From NCBI RefSeq assembly GCF_003544935.1, contig NZ_CP032098.1:1116001-1180000 (forward strand): a stretch of 64,000 nt of DNA. Reading direction: 5' to 3'. The translations under genes and the position numbers were made by a program. This DNA is from Malaciobacter molluscorum LMG 25693. Lineage in GTDB: Bacteria > Campylobacterota > Campylobacteria > Campylobacterales > Arcobacteraceae. The notes under the pieces were generated by a model. The model was not told the origin of the DNA. It did not search any database and saw nothing but the letters and a program-made list of their open reading frames with translations. Shown one piece after another: positions 8,140-18,370 of the stretch. Each line of letters opens with the position of its first letter. Position 1 is the first letter of the stretch.

Positions 8140-9420
8140 ATGTTTGAAAACTCAATAACAGCATATGAAGAAGCAAAGAATGTAATTCCAGGTGGAGTTG
8201 ATTCACCAGTTAGAGCATTTAAAAGTGTAGGTGGAACACCTCCTTTTATTGATAGAGGTGAGGGAGCTTATCTTTATGATATTGATGGAAATAAATATTT
8301 GGATTTTGTTCAAAGCTGGGGACCTTTGATTTTTGGACATTGTGATAAAGATATTGAACAAGCAGTTATCGAAACTGCAAAAAAAGGTTTAAGTTTTGGT
8401 GCACCAACTGTTCTTGAAACAAAACTTGCAAATGAAATTGTTGAAATGTATGATAATATAGATAAAGTAAGATTTGTAAATAGTGGAACAGAAGCTGTAA
8501 TGTCAGCTATTAGATTAGCAAGAGGGGTTACAGGAAAAAATAATATCTTAAAATTTGAAGGGTGTTATCATGGTCATTCAGATTCACTTTTAGTTCAAGC
8601 TGGTTCTGGTATGGCTACATTTGGAAGTCCAAGTTCACCTGGTGTTCCAGCTGATTTAACGAAACATACAATATTATGTGAGTATAACAACATTGAAGAT
8701 TTGAGAAAATGTTTTGAAGCAAGTGATGATATTGCTTGTTTAATTATTGAACCAATAGCAGGTAATATGGGATTTGTTCCAGCTAATGAAGAGTTCTTAG
8801 AAGAGTGTAGAAGACTTTGTGATGAAAATGGAACACTATTAATTTTTGATGAGGTAATGAGTGGATTTAGAGCAAGTTTAACAGGAGCACATGGTGTTGT
8901 TAAACCAAATGCTGATATTGTTACTTTTGGAAAAGTAATTGGTGGTGGTATGCCAGTTGGTGCATTTGCTTCAAATGAAGAAATAATGAACAACTTAAGT
9001 CCTGACGGTGCTATTTATCAAGCAGGAACATTAAGTGGAAATCCAGTTGCTATGGCAGCAGGATTAGTTAGTTTACAAAAAATAAAAGCAGATAAAGATT
9101 TATATAATAGATTAAATGCAAAAACACAAAAATTATTAAATGGTTTCAAACAAGCAGCAGAAAAGTATAATATTGCATTTCAATCTAAATCTATTGGATC
9201 AATGTTTGGCTTTTTCTTTTGTGATATAGAGCCTAAGAACTTCAAAGATGTTGGAACTTGTGATTTTGATAGATTTGCAAAATTTCATCATGAAATGTTA
9301 AAAAGAGGATTCTATTTTGCTTGTTCTCAATATGAAACAGGATTTATGTGCGATGCGATTAGCGATGAAGATATTGACAATTGTATAAATGCTGCAAATG
9401 AAGTAATGGAATTATTATAA
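8140..9420 (+). CDS. hemL: Glutamate-1-semialdehyde 2,1-aminomutase
   Basis: PLP enzyme of the C5 haem pathway that converts glutamate-1-semialdehyde to 5-aminolevulinate. The 426 residues match the family length. Visible signatures are the N-terminal [26 protein letters not shown], the YHGHSD loop, [10 protein letters not shown] and the PLP-lysine motif [15 protein letters not shown]. The start is supported by the family N-terminus and the -10 box upstream. An AtpZ-like gene follows 14 bases after the stop. Confidence 0.96.
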   Translation: MFENSITAYEEAKNVIPGGVDSPVRAFKSVGGTPPFIDRGEGAYLYDIDGNKYLDFVQSWGPLIFGHCDKDIEQAVIETAKKGLSFGAPTVLETKLANEIVEMYDNIDKVRFVNSGTEAVMSAIRLARGVTGKNNILKFEGCYHGHSDSLLVQAGSGMATFGSPSSPGVPADLTKHTILCEYNNIEDLRKCFEASDDIACLIIEPIAGNMGFVPANEEFLEECRRLCDENGTLLIFDEVMSGFRASLTGAHGVVKPNADIVTFGKVIGGGMPVGAFASNEEIMNNLSPDGAIYQAGTLSGNPVAMAAGLVSLQKIKADKDLYNRLNAKTQKLLNGFKQAAEKYNIAFQSKSIGSMFGFFFCDIEPKNFKDVGTCDFDRFAKFHHEMLKRGFYFACSQYETGFMCDAISDEDIDNCINAANEVMELL

Positions 9421-9434
9421 TATTTAGGTAAAAT

Positions 9435-9752
9435 ATGGAAAATAATAAAAATAATTATAAAGAACCAAAACATCAAGGAAAATTAAGGGCTTTAGATAAT
9501 TTATCTTTAGGTATTTCTTTAGTAGTAGCAGTGGCATTAGGGTTTGCTTTTGGATATGGTTTAAAACATCTATTTGGATATGATTGGCTACTTTGGCTTG
9601 GACTGTTTTGGGGGATTTGTGCAGCAATTTTAAATGTTTATAGAGCCTATAAAAGAGCTCAAAAAGAGTTTGAAGGTTTAGAAAATGACCCAAGATACGC
9701 ATACCGAGCAAAGCATGGCGATAAAAAATTCGATGATGATGACGACTATTAA
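9435..9752 (+). CDS. AtpZ/AtpI-like small membrane protein
   Basis: 105 residues with two hydrophobic helices (about 25-48 and 52-74) joined by a short turn, including VALGFAFGYGLKHLFG, then a basic segment and a very acidic tail (FDDDDDY). Small two-helix proteins of this type belong to the AtpI/AtpZ group, which is linked to F-type ATP synthase assembly or Mg/Ca transport. Here it is next to hemL and not an atp operon, so the role is uncertain. Its 3' end overlaps the next gene. Confidence 0.6.
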   Translation: MENNKNNYKEPKHQGKLRALDNLSLGISLVVAVALGFAFGYGLKHLFGYDWLLWLGLFWGICAAILNVYRAYKRAQKEFEGLENDPRYAYRAKHGDKKFDDDDDY

Positions 9753-10290
9753 AAATTTTGCAAAAGTCTTTTTTATAGTGGACTTTTGCTTAATTGCTTA
9801 TGCTTTAATATTTCAAAATTATTATTGGTTATTAAACTCTCAAGTGGCTTTTTTTTCATCAATGATTATATCAATTGCTTCATTTTTTTCTTATAGAAAA
9901 AATATACAAAATAGATTAAGAAATTATGACTCTTCTTTGCAAAATGATATAGAAGATCGAGATAAAATAGATGAAATTGATGATCCTTATGATTTGTATT
10001 CTGAAGATATTGAAACAAAAGAAGAAGAACTAACAGCAAGTAAAATAAAACAGATAATAAAAGAAGAAAAATCTAAGGTAAAAAGAAACTCTTTTAAAAA
10101 TGTAATATTCTCTGCTGGTGGATATATGTCAATTTATAGATTACTTGGATATGCAATATTAATTTTAAGTTTTTTTATTTTAAATAATCACAATAAATTT
10201 ATTCCAATTGCCTTTTTAATTGGTTTAGGTATAGTACCAATTGCAGTACTACTTGCTAAACCTATTTTAAAATCAGAGGTAAGTCAATAG
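9733..10290 (+). CDS. Hypothetical membrane protein
   Basis: Unrecognised protein of about 185 residues. Two hydrophobic segments lie near the N-terminus, then a charged, acidic cytoplasmic middle (about residues 60-120) and two more hydrophobic segments at the C-terminus. The start is uncertain: in-frame ATGs lie at 9685, 9715, 9733, 9736 and 9739, none with a clear ribosome binding site. 9733 lies just before the first helix. The reading overlaps the AtpZ-like gene, and the pair may be coupled. Its 3' end overlaps the convergent gene by 29 bases. Confidence 0.55.
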   Translation: MMMTTIKNFAKVFFIVDFCLIAYALIFQNYYWLLNSQVAFFSSMIISIASFFSYRKNIQNRLRNYDSSLQNDIEDRDKIDEIDDPYDLYSEDIETKEEELTASKIKQIIKEEKSKVKRNSFKNVIFSAGGYMSIYRLLGYAILILSFFILNNHNKFIPIAFLIGLGIVPIAVLLAKPILKSEVSQ

Positions 10291-10948
10291 ATATTTTTGA
10301 CTTATCTTTTGTAAGTATTACATATGAGTTCGTTTCATCATAATGAAATTTATTAAGATCAGCTGGAATATCACCAGCTATTTCAATTGAGATTAAAGAG
10401 TATTTTTTACCTTCTATTCTTATATATTCACCAATTTTTAACATTACTGTTGCTGTTATAACTGATGAATCTTCAAAACATGCTAATGCTACATTTAAGA
10501 TTTTCATAAATTCTTTAGCATTTAATTTAAAATCCGGAATTGATGGATCATAGTTTTTAATAAATTTTATATCAGATTTTGATTTCATTGCAGAAATTGA
10601 TAAGTCAACTAGAGTAAAAATGTTTCCCATATCACTATTTTTTGTATTTAATTTAGGTTCCTTTTTTACCATTGTACTTTTATAAAGTTTAATATTTATA
10701 GCTTCTTCATCTTCATAAGATACTGTTACAGCATAGAAAATATAATTTTTCATATGTAAGTCTATATATGAAGTTTCGACTCCAAAACTTTTGGGAGCAT
10801 ATTTTAAAGCAATGTCAAATACCTCTTTTGAAGGTATTCGACTTAGTAAAAATTGAGCTTCTTGATTTGAGTATAAAATTTTCCCACTTGATGAGAAAGA
10901 AAGAATAGGATTTAAATCTATTTCTACCCAGTTTTCAAAAAATCCCAT
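10262..10948 (-). CDS. Hypothetical protein with PAS-like N-terminus, downstream of rpoD
   Basis: 228 residues with no membrane segment. The N-terminal stretch (NPILSFSSSGKILYSNQEAQ) looks like a PAS-domain start, and the C-terminal part resembles a degenerate kinase-type ATPase fold without clear N- or G-boxes. It begins 2 bases after the rpoD stop, so it is almost certainly co-transcribed with rpoD. A regulatory role connected with growth or sigma factor expression is possible, but this rests on context only. Confidence 0.6.
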   Translation of the reverse strand: MGFFENWVEIDLNPILSFSSSGKILYSNQEAQFLLSRIPSKEVFDIALKYAPKSFGVETSYIDLHMKNYIFYAVTVSYEDEEAINIKLYKSTMVKKEPKLNTKNSDMGNIFTLVDLSISAMKSKSDIKFIKNYDPSIPDFKLNAKEFMKILNVALACFEDSSVITATVMLKIGEYIRIEGKKYSLISIEIAGDIPADLNKFHYDETNSYVILTKDKSKISIDLPLILK

Positions 10949-10950
10949 TA

Positions 10951-12810
10951 TTAACTCTCTACATAATTTTTAAGATTTTTCCCAACTTTCGGGTGTTTTA
11001 ATTTTTTTATTGCACTTGATTCTATTTGTCTTACTCTTTCTCTTGTTACACTTAACTCTTTTCCGATCTCTTCAAGCGTTCTATCACTAGCATCTTCCAT
11101 AAGACCAAATCTCATTCTAACAACTGCTTGTTCTCTTTCATTTAATTGAGCTAAAATTTGATCAATTTGACCTTGTAAATCTTCTTTCATTATATTATCA
11201 ACTGGAGTTGGAGCTTTTTCATCTGGAACAAAATCTCCAAATTTACCATCATCATCACTACCAATAGGTGCTTCAAGTGAAACAGGCTCTTTTGTAATTT
11301 TGATTACTTGTTTTACTTTATCAACAGGAAGTCCTACTTCTTTTGCAATATCTTCTACATCTGGCTCTTTACCATTTTCTTGAATACCTTTTCTAATAAT
11401 TTTATTAATTCTGTTGATTGTTTCAATCATATGAATTGGTATTCTAATAGTTCTTGCTTGGTCTGCAATTGCTCTTGAAATTGCTTGTCTAATCCACCAA
11501 GTAGCATAAGTAGAAAATTTATAACCTTTTTTATATTCAAACTTATCAACTGCTTTCATAAGACCAATATTTCCTTCTTGAATTAAGTCTAAGAAAGGAA
11601 GACCTCTGTTTGTATATCTTTTTGCAATTGATACAACAAGTCTAAGGTTAGATTTTGCCATTCTAGTTTTTGCTTTATCAGTAATTTGTTTACCTCTTTT
11701 GATTTGTTCTAGAACATCTTTTAATTCTTCTGGTTCTAAGTCAAATCCATCTTTACTAGCTTCAGCTGTTTGGAAAAGTTTTTTTATTTCCATATATGTA
11801 CTAACCATAGTAGCTTCAGGAACCATAGAAGTAATTTGTGCTTTAGATAAATTTAAAATATTATCTAAAATCTTTTGGTGATTTTTCTTTAATATATCAT
11901 TAAAAAGAGGTAATTTATACTCTAATCTTTTTAACTCATTATCAAAACCTGTATCAGATTTTAATGCTGTTTCCATTGCTTTTACAATTTCAGAAATTAA
12001 TTTAGAAGTAGGACCTAAGTCTAATAGTGCTTCTTTTAATATTTTCTTTTTGAATGCAATTGCAAGGTTATGTTGCATAACATCAAGTTCATCATCAGAT
12101 TTAGCAGACTCTTTAGTTAAAAACTTTAACCAATCTTTTTTTGCTTTTTCTAAAACTTTAAAAGCAGCAATAATAGTTTCCGCTCTTTTATCAAGTTTTT
12201 TTTGTTTTTTCCCTTTTGAGTCATCATCGTCATCTATATCATCATCACTGTCTGAATCATTATCATCATCATTGTCATCAGAGTCTTCATCATCGAAGTT
12301 TCTGAAAAGTTCTTTAACTTTTCTTTCTCTATTAACTAGTGGTTCTTTATATTCAAGAATAAAATCAATTAAGTATGGAACGTAACAAATAGCATCTAAA
12401 ATTACATCTTCACCCATTTCAATTTTTTTAGATATTTCTATCTCTTCTTCTTTTGTAAGAAGTGGAATTTGCCCCATTTCTCTTAAATACATTCTTACAG
12501 GTGAATCTGAACGACTCCATTCTAAAAGTTCTTTACTTTTTAGTAAATCATAAACATCTTCTTCGTTCTCTTTTAACCTATTTCTATGTTCTTCTTTTCT
12601 TTTTGCCTCTTCAGCATTCATTCTTTTAGCTTGTTCTTGTGAACTAATAAGTTGAACATTATATAGTTGTACTAAAGCTATAAGTTTTTTAACGTTTGCA
12701 GATGAAGGTGCTTTTGGAAAGATTTTAATGATTTTTTCGTAAGTTAAAATAGAATCCTTGTACTCTTTAACAATTTGTTCTATCGATTTATTTAAATCTT
12801 TTGCACTCAT
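10951..12810 (-). CDS. rpoD: RNA polymerase primary sigma factor (sigma-70)
   Basis: Primary sigma factor of 619 residues. Region 1.2 ([21 protein letters not shown]), region 2 ([12 protein letters not shown] through [10 protein letters not shown]), region 3 and region 4 ([16 protein letters not shown]) are all intact. Between regions 1.2 and 2 lies a very acidic, Asp-rich linker (about residues 172-200), a variable non-conserved region in this family. The gene is followed on the same strand by the PAS-like gene and faces away from leuD. Confidence 0.97.
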   Translation of the reverse strand: MSAKDLNKSIEQIVKEYKDSILTYEKIIKIFPKAPSSANVKKLIALVQLYNVQLISSQEQAKRMNAEEAKRKEEHRNRLKENEEDVYDLLKSKELLEWSRSDSPVRMYLREMGQIPLLTKEEEIEISKKIEMGEDVILDAICYVPYLIDFILEYKEPLVNRERKVKELFRNFDDEDSDDNDDDNDSDSDDDIDDDDDSKGKKQKKLDKRAETIIAAFKVLEKAKKDWLKFLTKESAKSDDELDVMQHNLAIAFKKKILKEALLDLGPTSKLISEIVKAMETALKSDTGFDNELKRLEYKLPLFNDILKKNHQKILDNILNLSKAQITSMVPEATMVSTYMEIKKLFQTAEASKDGFDLEPEELKDVLEQIKRGKQITDKAKTRMAKSNLRLVVSIAKRYTNRGLPFLDLIQEGNIGLMKAVDKFEYKKGYKFSTYATWWIRQAISRAIADQARTIRIPIHMIETINRINKIIRKGIQENGKEPDVEDIAKEVGLPVDKVKQVIKITKEPVSLEAPIGSDDDGKFGDFVPDEKAPTPVDNIMKEDLQGQIDQILAQLNEREQAVVRMRFGLMEDASDRTLEEIGKELSVTRERVRQIESSAIKKLKHPKVGKNLKNYVES

Positions 12811-12980
12811 TTAGTAAAGTTCCTTATTTAAGATAGGTATATATTATACCGAAATTAGTTAAAAAAATAATTAATTTTATTTATTTAATCTACTATTTTT
12901 GAAAAATTGGATAAAATGCGAGTTCTTTGAATAAAAATGTAGAGAAAAATAGTATTTTAATTACTAAATAAGGACAGAAT

Positions 12981-13484
12981 ATGAATATAATTACTGGTAA
13001 AGTGTGGAATTTTGGGGCTAATATTGATACTGACATTATTATTGCAGCTAGATATTTAAATAGCTCAGATCCTGAACATTTAGCAAAATATGTAATGGAA
13101 GATGCAGATCCAGATTTCCCAAAAAAATTAAATAAAGGTGATATTATTGTTGCGGGAGAAAATTTTGGTTGTGGTTCAAGTAGAGAACATGCTCCTATCG
13201 CACTTAAAGCAGCTGGAGTAGCAGCTGTAGTAGCACCTTCTTTTGCAAGAATTTTTTATAGAAATGCATTTAATATGGGATTGCCTATTTTTGAATTACC
13301 AGAAGCACTAGAAATTAAAGAGGGTGAAGAAATTTCTATTGATTTGGATAATGGAAAAATTATAAATAACACAACTAATAAGACATATGAATTTAAAGCT
13401 ATACCAGAGTTTATGCAAGAACTTATTTCTGTTGGTGGATTAATTAACTATGCAAAATCAGAAATTGCAAAGGAAAATAAATAA
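12981..13484 (+). CDS. leuD: 3-isopropylmalate dehydratase small subunit
   Basis: Small swivelling subunit of isopropylmalate isomerase in leucine biosynthesis. The 167 residues are typical of the short LeuD form. Visible motifs are [13 protein letters not shown] near the N-terminus and [14 protein letters not shown], which lines the active site. Its stop overlaps the leuB start (TAATG), so leuD and leuB are translationally coupled. leuC is not in the window. Confidence 0.95.
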   Translation: MNIITGKVWNFGANIDTDIIIAARYLNSSDPEHLAKYVMEDADPDFPKKLNKGDIIVAGENFGCGSSREHAPIALKAAGVAAVVAPSFARIFYRNAFNMGLPIFELPEALEIKEGEEISIDLDNGKIINNTTNKTYEFKAIPEFMQELISVGGLINYAKSEIAKENK

Positions 13485-14551
13485 TGAAAACTTACAATAT
13501 TTCTATCATCAAAGGTGATGGTATTGGACCAGAAATTATTGATGAAGCGATTAAAGTATTAGATGCTGTATCTTATTCTTGTGGATTTGCATTAGAGTAT
13601 AAAGAATATTTAATGGGTGGAGCTGCAATTGATGTTACTGGTGATCCTTTACCTGATGATACTGTAAAAGGTGTATTGAATTCTGATGCTTGTTTATTTG
13701 GAGCAATTGGTGGAGAAAAATGGGATACTTTACCAAGAGATAAAAGACCTGAAACTGGACTTTTAAAATTTAGAGAAGCTATGGGTGTATATGCAAACCT
13801 TAGACCAGCTACAATTTATGATGAATTAGTAAATGCCTCAACTTTAAAACCTGAAGTTATTGAAGGTGTTGATATTATGGTTGTAAGAGAATTAATTGGT
13901 GGAATCTATTTTGGTAAGCCAAGAGAAAATGATGGGTTTAAAGCATTTAATACTATGGTATATACAAAACCAGAAATTCAAAGAATAGGTAAAACAGCAT
14001 TTGGACTTGCAATGAAAAGAGATAAAAGAGTTTGTTCTGTTGATAAAGCAAATGTTCTTGAAGTTTCTCAATTATGGAGAGATACAATGGAAGAGATTGC
14101 AAAAGATTATCCAGAAGTTCAATTATCTCATATGTATGTTGATAATGCTGCAATGCAATTAATTAGAAATCCAAAACAATTTGATGTTATTGTTACTGGA
14201 AATATTTTTGGTGATATACTTTCTGATGCTGCTTCTATGGTTGTTGGTTCTATTGGATTATTACCTAGTGCTTCAACTGGAGATAAAACAGCAATATATG
14301 AACCAATTCATGGAAGTGCTCCTGATATTGCAGGTCAAGGAATTGCAAACCCAATTGCAACAATTGAAAGTGCAGCAATGATGCTTAGATACTCTTTAGG
14401 TGAAAGTGAAGCTGCAGATAAAATTGAAATAGCAATTAAAAAAGCACTAAAAGATGGATACAGAACAAAAGATTTAGCTTCTTATGATGCAAAAGAAGTT
14501 GTTACTACATCTGAAATGGGCGATATTATAGCTAATTATATAAATAAATAA
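13484..14551 (+). CDS. leuB: 3-isopropylmalate dehydrogenase
   Basis: NAD-dependent oxidative decarboxylase, third committed step of leucine synthesis. The 355 residues carry the family N-terminus ([11 protein letters not shown]), the substrate arginines in [10 protein letters not shown] and the [16 protein letters not shown] region. The metal and cofactor parts are [15 protein letters not shown] and [13 protein letters not shown]. It forms an operon with leuD. A hairpin begins at its stop codon. Confidence 0.97.
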   Translation: MKTYNISIIKGDGIGPEIIDEAIKVLDAVSYSCGFALEYKEYLMGGAAIDVTGDPLPDDTVKGVLNSDACLFGAIGGEKWDTLPRDKRPETGLLKFREAMGVYANLRPATIYDELVNASTLKPEVIEGVDIMVVRELIGGIYFGKPRENDGFKAFNTMVYTKPEIQRIGKTAFGLAMKRDKRVCSVDKANVLEVSQLWRDTMEEIAKDYPEVQLSHMYVDNAAMQLIRNPKQFDVIVTGNIFGDILSDAASMVVGSIGLLPSASTGDKTAIYEPIHGSAPDIAGQGIANPIATIESAAMMLRYSLGESEAADKIEIAIKKALKDGYRTKDLASYDAKEVVTTSEMGDIIANYINK

Positions 14552-14568
14552 GAGGTTTTCTCTTATTT
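14546..14568 (+). terminator. Hairpin at the leuB stop
   Basis: AAATAAGAG pairs with CTCTTATTT around a GTTTT loop. The stem starts in the last codons of leuB and ends immediately before the ATG of the next gene. It may be a weak terminator, and if transcribed it would bury the region where a ribosome binding site should lie. Confidence 0.55.
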
Positions 14569-15873
14569 ATGAATAAAAAACTAACAAATATAAGTGGAAT
14601 ATTTCTTCTTTTTAGTTTAATATTATCTATTTTTTATGAATTTAAATTTATTACTTCTTTATTTCCAAGTGGAATATTTGCACTTTTATCTTCAATAATA
14701 CTTTTTTTTAAACTTAATAAATCTAAAAAAATATTTATATCAATATTTACTTTTTTAGGTGTTCTTTTTTATATGATAGCTTATTATTTAGATTCATCTA
14801 TTGATTTAACTAAGATGATTACTTCAAATCAGTTTTTATTGTCTTTACTTATTTCTGTTCATTTTTTAAGATTGATTTCTTTATCTAATATAGAGAAACA
14901 AGATGTTTTGCCTATTGGTAAAAAGGCTTTTTTTAAAACATATTTAGGTTTACACCTTTTTGGTTCTGTCATAAATTTATCTGTTGTGTTATTAGTTGCA
15001 GATAATTTATATAAAAAAGCAAAACTTACAAAAGAACAACTTATTGTTTTAACAAGAGCTTTTTCATCAGATGCTTATTGGTCTCCTTTTTTTGTAGCAT
15101 TTGCTGCTGCAACAACATATGCACATAATAGTAATATAAATTATGTAATATTATTTGGATTATTACTTTCATTTTTGAGTTTTATTTATACTTATTATGA
15201 ACTAAAATATAAACAAAAATATTCTTTAACAAACTTTGTTGGATTTCCTCTATCTACACAAACTATTTGGTTACCATTTTTATTATTGTTATTAGTTAGT
15301 TTTTCTCACTATATTTTTAGAGATATAAAAGTAATAGTTCTAATCTCTTTTTATTGTATTTTAGTTGTATTTATATTTTTAAGTTTTAAATATAATATTA
15401 AAAAATCAGTTAAGAAAATTATTTCTCATAGTAAAAATAAATTACCATCTATGCATTCAGAATTAATTTTATTTTTAGTAGCAGGATTATTTGGTTCTGC
15501 TGTTAGTAATTTATTATTGATAAATAATATAAATCTACCTTTTTCAACGTTTGATGGTGTAACAGCATCAATTATCTTAGCAATTATTATAATCGTTTCT
15601 TTTGCAGGAATTCATCCTATTATTTCTATATCTATTTTAGGTCATTGGATGAATACAATGCCAATAAATCAGACTTTAATGGCAGTTATGTTTCTTTTTG
15701 CATGGGGTATATCAGTTGGGTCAAGTCCTATTTCTGGATTAAATCTGACTCTTCAAGCAAGATATGAAGTAAAAATAAAAGAGCTATTTTCTATTAATAT
15801 TTTTTATGCATTTTTGAGTTATCTATTTTCTAGTTTATGTCTAGTTATTCTTTCATATTTTCTAAGTATTTAA
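14569..15873 (+). CDS. Multi-helix membrane protein, permease-like
   Basis: Unrecognised integral membrane protein of 434 residues with about eleven hydrophobic helices. Two re-entrant-loop-like stretches (around AFSSDAYWSPFFVAFAAATT and GISVGSSPISGLNLT) lie in the two halves. That arrangement resembles ion-transporter-superfamily carriers for organic anions. No substrate can be named. The first ATG directly abuts the leuB hairpin and has no ribosome binding site, so translation may be leaderless or depend on melting the hairpin. Confidence 0.6.
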   Translation: MNKKLTNISGIFLLFSLILSIFYEFKFITSLFPSGIFALLSSIILFFKLNKSKKIFISIFTFLGVLFYMIAYYLDSSIDLTKMITSNQFLLSLLISVHFLRLISLSNIEKQDVLPIGKKAFFKTYLGLHLFGSVINLSVVLLVADNLYKKAKLTKEQLIVLTRAFSSDAYWSPFFVAFAAATTYAHNSNINYVILFGLLLSFLSFIYTYYELKYKQKYSLTNFVGFPLSTQTIWLPFLLLLLVSFSHYIFRDIKVIVLISFYCILVVFIFLSFKYNIKKSVKKIISHSKNKLPSMHSELILFLVAGLFGSAVSNLLLINNINLPFSTFDGVTASIILAIIIIVSFAGIHPIISISILGHWMNTMPINQTLMAVMFLFAWGISVGSSPISGLNLTLQARYEVKIKELFSINIFYAFLSYLFSSLCLVILSYFLSI

Positions 15874-15962
15874 TTCTATTTTTTGTTATTTAACTTAAAT
15901 AACTTGTCCTTTTGATATAATTTTAGATAAAATCTTTAAAATAATTTCTTAAGGTAATCAAA

Positions 15963-17216
15963 ATGGAAAGTATTATTGCTTTAGAAGAACTAATAAAAGA
16001 GAATGAAACAAAAATTGCTTTACAGCAAAAACAGATTAAAAATCATGAATCTGGAGTAAACAAACTTTCTCGTATGGCTTTAGCATCTGCTGAAAACTCT
16101 CTTGAGATTGCAACAGAATTAGTAGATAAATATAGAAAAATGTTAGAGAAACTTCAATCTGTAGAAGAAGAAGAGTTAAGAGAAAAAGAACAACTTGTAA
16201 TTTTAGCAGAAAGAAAAAAATATTTTGATGCACAACCTTCTAGAATAAAACTAAATAAAGAAGAGAGTAGTGATAAAAAACTTGAAGTTTTAAGAATTTT
16301 AGATGAACTACCTGAAGATGTACATTTTGAAGATCAAGAATTATTTGAAATGGCTGAAAAATCTTTAGAATTAAATCTTTATGATTTAGAAGATTTTCAT
16401 AATAAATTAGAAGATATTCAAAGTGAGTTTACAGCTATAAAAGAACAAATAGAAAATGAAAATTTACAAGAATTACCAACAATAGACTCTTTAATTCCAA
16501 TTGTTGTACTTCACTTTTATGTTTTAAAATCAAATATACAAGATCATATAAAAAAAATAAATGATGAAGCTTTGGAAAAACAGAAAAAACAAGAAGATGA
16601 CAAAAGTGCAAAAATAAAAAAAATAGAAGATTCTCTAAAAGAACAAGAAGAACTTTTACAAGCTAAACAAACAGATAAAAATACAAAGAAACAAGAAATA
16701 GTTGATATTCAATCAACTATGAAAACTTTACATGCAAAACTTTTAAAAACTAAAAATATTAAAATAGAAAAACCTATAGAGAAGAAATTCTCAGGATTTC
16801 CTAAATATCAAGATTGGTGGATAAGAGAATTATGGTCAAGTCATCAAGCCTATTTTGCACTATTTAGATGGAAAAAAATTATAAATAAATTGTGCGTAAC
16901 AACAGAACAAAAAAAAGCTTGGTCAATTATTTTTGATAGATGGGTTTTTATAAAAAAACTTTTATCTGATAAAGGAAAACTTGCTTATCACTATCATTTT
17001 GCATTTGATTCTTTATTATACACATATGCTGAATTAGAAGAAGAAATAGAGCTAAAAAATATTGAGTCAATGGAGACTATTATAAATAAGATTACTGCCA
17101 AAGAAGATTTTACTAAAAATGTTAGTTTTCATAAAATTAATACCTCTTATTTGCAGTTTAAAACGGAAAAAATAAATAAAAAATTAAAACAAAAGAAAGA
17201 AGATATTTTATTTTAA
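15963..17216 (+). CDS. Hypothetical coiled-coil protein
   Basis: 417 residues, very rich in Glu, Lys and Gln, with no signal peptide or membrane segment. Long heptad-like stretches are visible at about residues 1-70, 120-150 and 200-260. The final third is less charged and more aromatic (FPKYQDWWIRELWSSHQAYF), so it may be a folded domain. The ATG has a suitable AAGG upstream. No function recognised; a cytoplasmic structural or scaffold role is possible. Confidence 0.65.
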   Translation: MESIIALEELIKENETKIALQQKQIKNHESGVNKLSRMALASAENSLEIATELVDKYRKMLEKLQSVEEEELREKEQLVILAERKKYFDAQPSRIKLNKEESSDKKLEVLRILDELPEDVHFEDQELFEMAEKSLELNLYDLEDFHNKLEDIQSEFTAIKEQIENENLQELPTIDSLIPIVVLHFYVLKSNIQDHIKKINDEALEKQKKQEDDKSAKIKKIEDSLKEQEELLQAKQTDKNTKKQEIVDIQSTMKTLHAKLLKTKNIKIEKPIEKKFSGFPKYQDWWIRELWSSHQAYFALFRWKKIINKLCVTTEQKKAWSIIFDRWVFIKKLLSDKGKLAYHYHFAFDSLLYTYAELEEEIELKNIESMETIINKITAKEDFTKNVSFHKINTSYLQFKTEKINKKLKQKKEDILF

Positions 17217-17291
17217 TTGACACTTATTTTAATAGTTCAAATTTATTTTTTTTATGATAAAATTTTATAAATTATTTTAGATAGGAATATT

Positions 17292-18221
17292 ATGGTTGAT
17301 AAAAAGTATAGACTTGTAACTAGAAGTGATATGGATGGCCTTGTTTGTGGAACATTGCTTAAATATTTAGATATTGTAGATGAAATTACTTTTGTTCATC
17401 CAAAAGATATGCAAGATGGTAAAATTAAGATTAAAGAAAATGATATTACTACAAATTTACCTTATGTAGATGGGGTATATTTAGCATTTGACCATCACTT
17501 TAGTGAAACATTAAGAAATGAGAAAAAAGATAATCATATTATAGAAGATAATGCCCCAAGTGCAGCAGAAGTTGTTTATCAATATTATGGTGGTGACAAA
17601 AGATTTCCTTCAAAATTTAAAGCAATGATGGATGCAGCAAATAAAGCGGATAGTGCAGCATTTACAAAAGAAGATATATTTAATCCAAAAGGTTGGGAAT
17701 TGCTAAGTTTCCTAATGGATAGTAGAACAGGTCTTGGTAGATTTAGAGAATTTAGAGTTTCAAATTATCAGTTAATGATGGATTTAATAGATTATTGTAA
17801 AGACCATACAATTGATGATATTTTAGCATTACCCGACGTAAAAGAGAGAGTAGATTTATATTTTAAATATGAAGATCAATTTAAAGAGCAATTAAAAAGA
17901 TGTACAACTGTATATGATAATTTAGTAATTATTGATTATAGAAATGAAGATATTATTTATCCTGGTAATAGATTTTTAGTATATGCAATGTATCCAGATA
18001 CAAATATTTCTATACATGCAGTATGGGGAAAAGATAAACAAAATGTAGTTTATAGTACAGGAAAATCAATACTTAATAAATCATCTAATACAAATGTAGG
18101 TGAATTGATGCTTAAATATGGTGGCGGAGGTCATAAAGCCGCAGGTGGATGTCAAATAGAACATGAAAATGCAGATAAAGTATTAAATGAATTAATTTCT
18201 AAAATAAATCTTGATAAATAA
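17292..18221 (+). CDS. DHH/DHHA1-family phosphoesterase
   Basis: 309 residues with an N-terminal DHH domain and a C-terminal DHHA1 domain. Metal-binding motifs are TRSDMDGLVCG (about 11-20), FDHHFSE (about 66-72) and the Asp-containing stretch around ANKADSAAF. The C-terminal GGGGHKAAGG is the nucleotide-binding motif of DHHA1. The family includes NrnA-type oligoribonucleases/pAp phosphatases, cyclic dinucleotide phosphodiesterases and exopolyphosphatase-like proteins, and the substrate is not clear. It is cytoplasmic. A TTGACA-like box and TATGATAAAAT lie upstream. Confidence 0.8.
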   Translation: MVDKKYRLVTRSDMDGLVCGTLLKYLDIVDEITFVHPKDMQDGKIKIKENDITTNLPYVDGVYLAFDHHFSETLRNEKKDNHIIEDNAPSAAEVVYQYYGGDKRFPSKFKAMMDAANKADSAAFTKEDIFNPKGWELLSFLMDSRTGLGRFREFRVSNYQLMMDLIDYCKDHTIDDILALPDVKERVDLYFKYEDQFKEQLKRCTTVYDNLVIIDYRNEDIIYPGNRFLVYAMYPDTNISIHAVWGKDKQNVVYSTGKSILNKSSNTNVGELMLKYGGGGHKAAGGCQIEHENADKVLNELISKINLDK

Positions 18222-18252
18222 AAGTTTGAAGTATTTAAATACTTCAAACTTT
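18221..18252. terminator. Perfect 32-nt palindrome after the DHH gene
   Basis: The sequence is its own reverse complement over 32 bases (16-bp arms, centre at TTTAAA), starting at the last base of the DHH stop codon. As RNA it would form a long hairpin ending in only a few Us. It probably serves as a 3' end or terminator; as DNA it could also be a protein site. Confidence 0.55.
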
Positions 18253-18370
18253 TAGCTTCCTTTTCTTTTCTTTAAAAATCAAAATTACTATATTTAAGTT
18301 AAAACTAATTAAAATTTAACTTTTCTTTTAATCATTTTTAATGATAAATAAATAATTTAATGAGGTGAAA

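Noticed and set aside
8087-8206. Longer start for the TonB-like gene (309 residues).
   Set aside because: It would cover the hemL start and -10 box and adds a Leu/His-rich, unlikely N-terminus. The ATG at 8086 gives a proper membrane anchor.
12177-12300. Low-complexity acidic stretch in rpoD as a possible repeat expansion or frameshift.
   Set aside because: The frame is open throughout and acidic linkers between regions 1.2 and 2 are normal in sigma-70 proteins.
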